In this document: positions 33,646-35,153 of the stretch, one piece after another
How positions within the stretch are numbered: the stretch's first letter is position 1
How the letters are laid out: each line of letters opens with the position of its first letter
DNA from: Bacteroidales bacterium
Lineage (GTDB): Bacteria > Bacteroidota > Bacteroidia > Bacteroidales > F082
NCBI GenBank assembly: GCA_016281295.1
Contig: JAEEII010000193.1
Span: 1-35,153, forward strand
DNA: 35,153 nt
Direction of reading: 5' to 3'
Notes under the pieces: generated by a model
Told to the model about the DNA's origin: nothing
The model's database searches: none
What the model saw: the letters and a program-made list of their open reading frames with translations, nothing else
Position numbers and translations under genes: made by a program

Positions 33646-35153
33646 ATGAAGCACTGGATATGGATATTATTGTTGGTTGTGTTGGGCAATAGTTCGCTGT
33701 TGTTCTCGCAATCGTATCATATCGGTGATGTCATAATGAATGATGATGGCAGCAAAGGTGTCGTGTTTTACATTAACCCAGAAGGAACGGGAGGATGGAT
33801 GGTAGGGATGGACGACGTTTCTTCGGGGTGTAAATGGGGGAGTACTGTGTCGATAAGTGGTGTGGCTACTTGTTCTCCAGGTTCCACAACTTTTACATTA
33901 TTGAATGAATTGGATGGAAAGGAAAATACACGAAAAATACGTGCCTCTCAAAATAATAACACTAATTATGCAGCCGGGAAGGTGGATTATCCTAATTGGT
34001 ATTTGCCTTCTATTGGACAGCTTAGGATATTAATCAGTAGAATGAGTATGATCCAATCTGCTTTGATTGTCAATAATGGATCAGTTCTTCAAAACAGTTT
34101 TTATTGGTCTAGTACACAAGGTAATAATGAATACGCATGGGGCATCAATATGGAGTATGATAATTTGGCCGGAGCTCACATGCTAACAAAGAAGAAAGAT
34201 AACAATGCTGCAGTCCGTGCCATCCGTGATTTTGGAATACAAAACGATGTGACATATCATTGGCAACCAACTGGAGCGAATACCCCAGACCTCACTTTAT
34301 CTGACTTAGGGCCGGGAGATCACACCTATTCTGTAACGGTCTCTACGGGGCCAGGCTGCGATACAACAGAATCGGTTACGATTACGGTGTTGCCTAAGAT
34401 CTATTATGAGTTTTCGGATGTGGCTTGTGATGAATATACTTGGAATGGTATCACCTACGAAAATTCAGGCGATTATGAGCAGACATTTACCAGTGAAGTG
34501 ACTGGCTGTGACTCTATCGTGACGCTTCACTTGACGATTGGTCACGAGGTGATTGGTCCCGATACCACAGTGGTTACTTGCGAGCCGTTTGAATGGTACG
34601 GCACTATTTATGATCATGACGCAACACCGATGCATTACTTCACCTCTTATCTGGGATGTGATAGTATTGTCACACTGAACCTGACTGTCAATCAAGGAAC
34701 CTATAGTTCGGAGTCCCAAACCGCCTGCGAGTACTATATTTGGCATGGTGAGACCTACACGTCGAGTGACACTTACGTCTATACATACGAAAACGCGGAC
34801 GGCTGCCCGAGTGCCGACACCCTCCACCTGACCATCAACAACGGCACCCACAACGTGGAGACTGCGACTGCTTGCGAGAGTTATGAATGGCATGGTGAAA
34901 CCTACACGGTGAGTGACACCTACATCTACCTCTACGAGAACGAGAACGGCTGTCCCAGTGCCGACACCCTCCACCTGACCATCAACAACGGCACCCACAA
35001 CGTGGAGACTGCGACTGCCTGTGAGAGTTATGAATGGCATGGCGAGACTTACACAGTGAGCGACACCTACATCTACCTCTATGAGAACGAGAATGGTTGC
35101 CCGAGTGCCGACACCCTCCACCTGACCATCAACAACGGCACCCACAACGTGGA
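33646..35153 (+). CDS. Secreted DUF1566-like protein C with tandem Cys/Trp repeats (3' truncated by window)
   Basis: The frame is open from ATG 33646 to the window edge (at least 502 residues). Signal peptide 1-21, one DUF1566-like module (about 23-196; NWYLPSIGQL, FYWSSTQ, VRAIRDF), a PKD-like linker, then repeats from about residue 254. Each repeat has the form ACxxYxWxGxTY ... GCxSxxTLxLTI, a pattern often seen in very large surface proteins of Bacteroidota. The first two repeats are diverged; from 34705 on they are near-identical 49-residue units. A T9SS sorting domain may lie beyond the window. It starts 4 nt after gene B's stop, so A, B and C look co-transcribed. Confidence 0.82.
   Translation, partial: MKHWIWILLLVVLGNSSLLFSQSYHIGDVIMNDDGSKGVVFYINPEGTGGWMVGMDDVSSGCKWGSTVSISGVATCSPGSTTFTLLNELDGKENTRKIRASQNNNTNYAAGKVDYPNWYLPSIGQLRILISRMSMIQSALIVNNGSVLQNSFYWSSTQGNNEYAWGINMEYDNLAGAHMLTKKKDNNAAVRAIRDFGIQNDVTYHWQPTGANTPDLTLSDLGPGDHTYSVTVSTGPGCDTTESVTITVLPKIYYEFSDVACDEYTWNGITYENSGDYEQTFTSEVTGCDSIVTLHLTIGHEVIGPDTTVVTCEPFEWYGTIYDHDATPMHYFTSYLGCDSIVTLNLTVNQGTYSSESQTACEYYIWHGETYTSSDTYVYTYENADGCPSADTLHLTINNGTHNVETATACESYEWHGETYTVSDTYIYLYENENGCPSADTLHLTINNGTHNVETATACESYEWHGETYTVSDTYIYLYENENGCPSADTLHLTINNGTHNV
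34705..35153 (+). repeat. 147-bp tandem repeats in protein C
   Basis: The block GCCGACACCCTCCACCTGAC recurs at 34813, 34960 and 35107, exactly 147 bp (49 codons) apart, and the copies differ by only a few bases. Two older, diverged repeats precede it (34405-34700). The array continues past the window edge and is a likely assembly-collapse point. Confidence 0.93.

Noticed and set aside
34465..35145. Minus-strand frame with a repeated GVGT-type protein pattern
   Set aside because: It is the antisense reading of the 147-bp repeats of protein C, which has a signal peptide and a known repeat family on the plus strand.

Overview
The window looks like chromosome of a Bacteroidales-type bacterium (phylum Bacteroidota), probably an uncultured gut or rumen lineage. 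The support is: type IX secretion (T9SS) sorting domains on several secreted proteins, a PorW/SprE lipoprotein, repeated matches to the Bacteroidota promoter box TAnnTTTG just upstream of start codons, no obvious Shine-Dalgarno sites, and families such as GSCFA, a bactofilin, an RprY-like regulator and CotH/T9SS proteins. The L32 protein has the zinc-ligand-poor form that I associate with Flavobacteria and other non-Bacteroidaceae lineages, so I would not place it in Bacteroides itself.

Layout. 1-1247 is the 3' end of a T9SS-exported adhesin. 1387-9370 is a dense plus-strand block: membrane Hanks-type kinase, PorW/SprE, bactofilin, FabD, S41 protease, DUF177 protein and L32, closed by a strong terminator. 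9482-14123 is a minus-strand block: PHP phosphatase, U32 protein, T9SS-exported YD-repeat protein and Pgi. A candidate small RNA (about 14182-14294, minus) lies between Pgi and a plus-strand histidine kinase/response regulator pair (14433-16611). A serine hydrolase and a DEAD-box helicase follow, divergently transcribed.

20156-25143 is the accessory-looking part. It holds a composite repeat array, MenA with a palindromic repeat embedded in its 5' end, an 18-bp tandem array, a fusion of a response-regulator receiver with a PD-(D/E)XK nuclease, a GxxExxY nuclease-fold gene framed by two copies of a palindromic element, and an SF1 Upf1-like helicase that starts just past the terminator of a tRNA-Pro(GGG). 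From 25380 on there are TrxB, a GSCFA protein, a Gre factor fused to a degenerate Nudix domain, and, across an interlocked divergent promoter, a run of secreted proteins: CotH with a T9SS domain, then three tandem DUF1566-like proteins. The last of these runs off the right edge inside 147-bp repeats.

Functionally, the window couples T9SS machinery (PorW) with several likely T9SS cargoes and with housekeeping genes for lipids, menaquinone, redox balance and translation. The strongest candidates for something undescribed are the receiver-nuclease fusion with its repeat-framed GxxExxY neighbour, the small RNA upstream of pgi, and the Gre-Nudix fusion. No transposase, integrase, CRISPR array or rRNA was seen.
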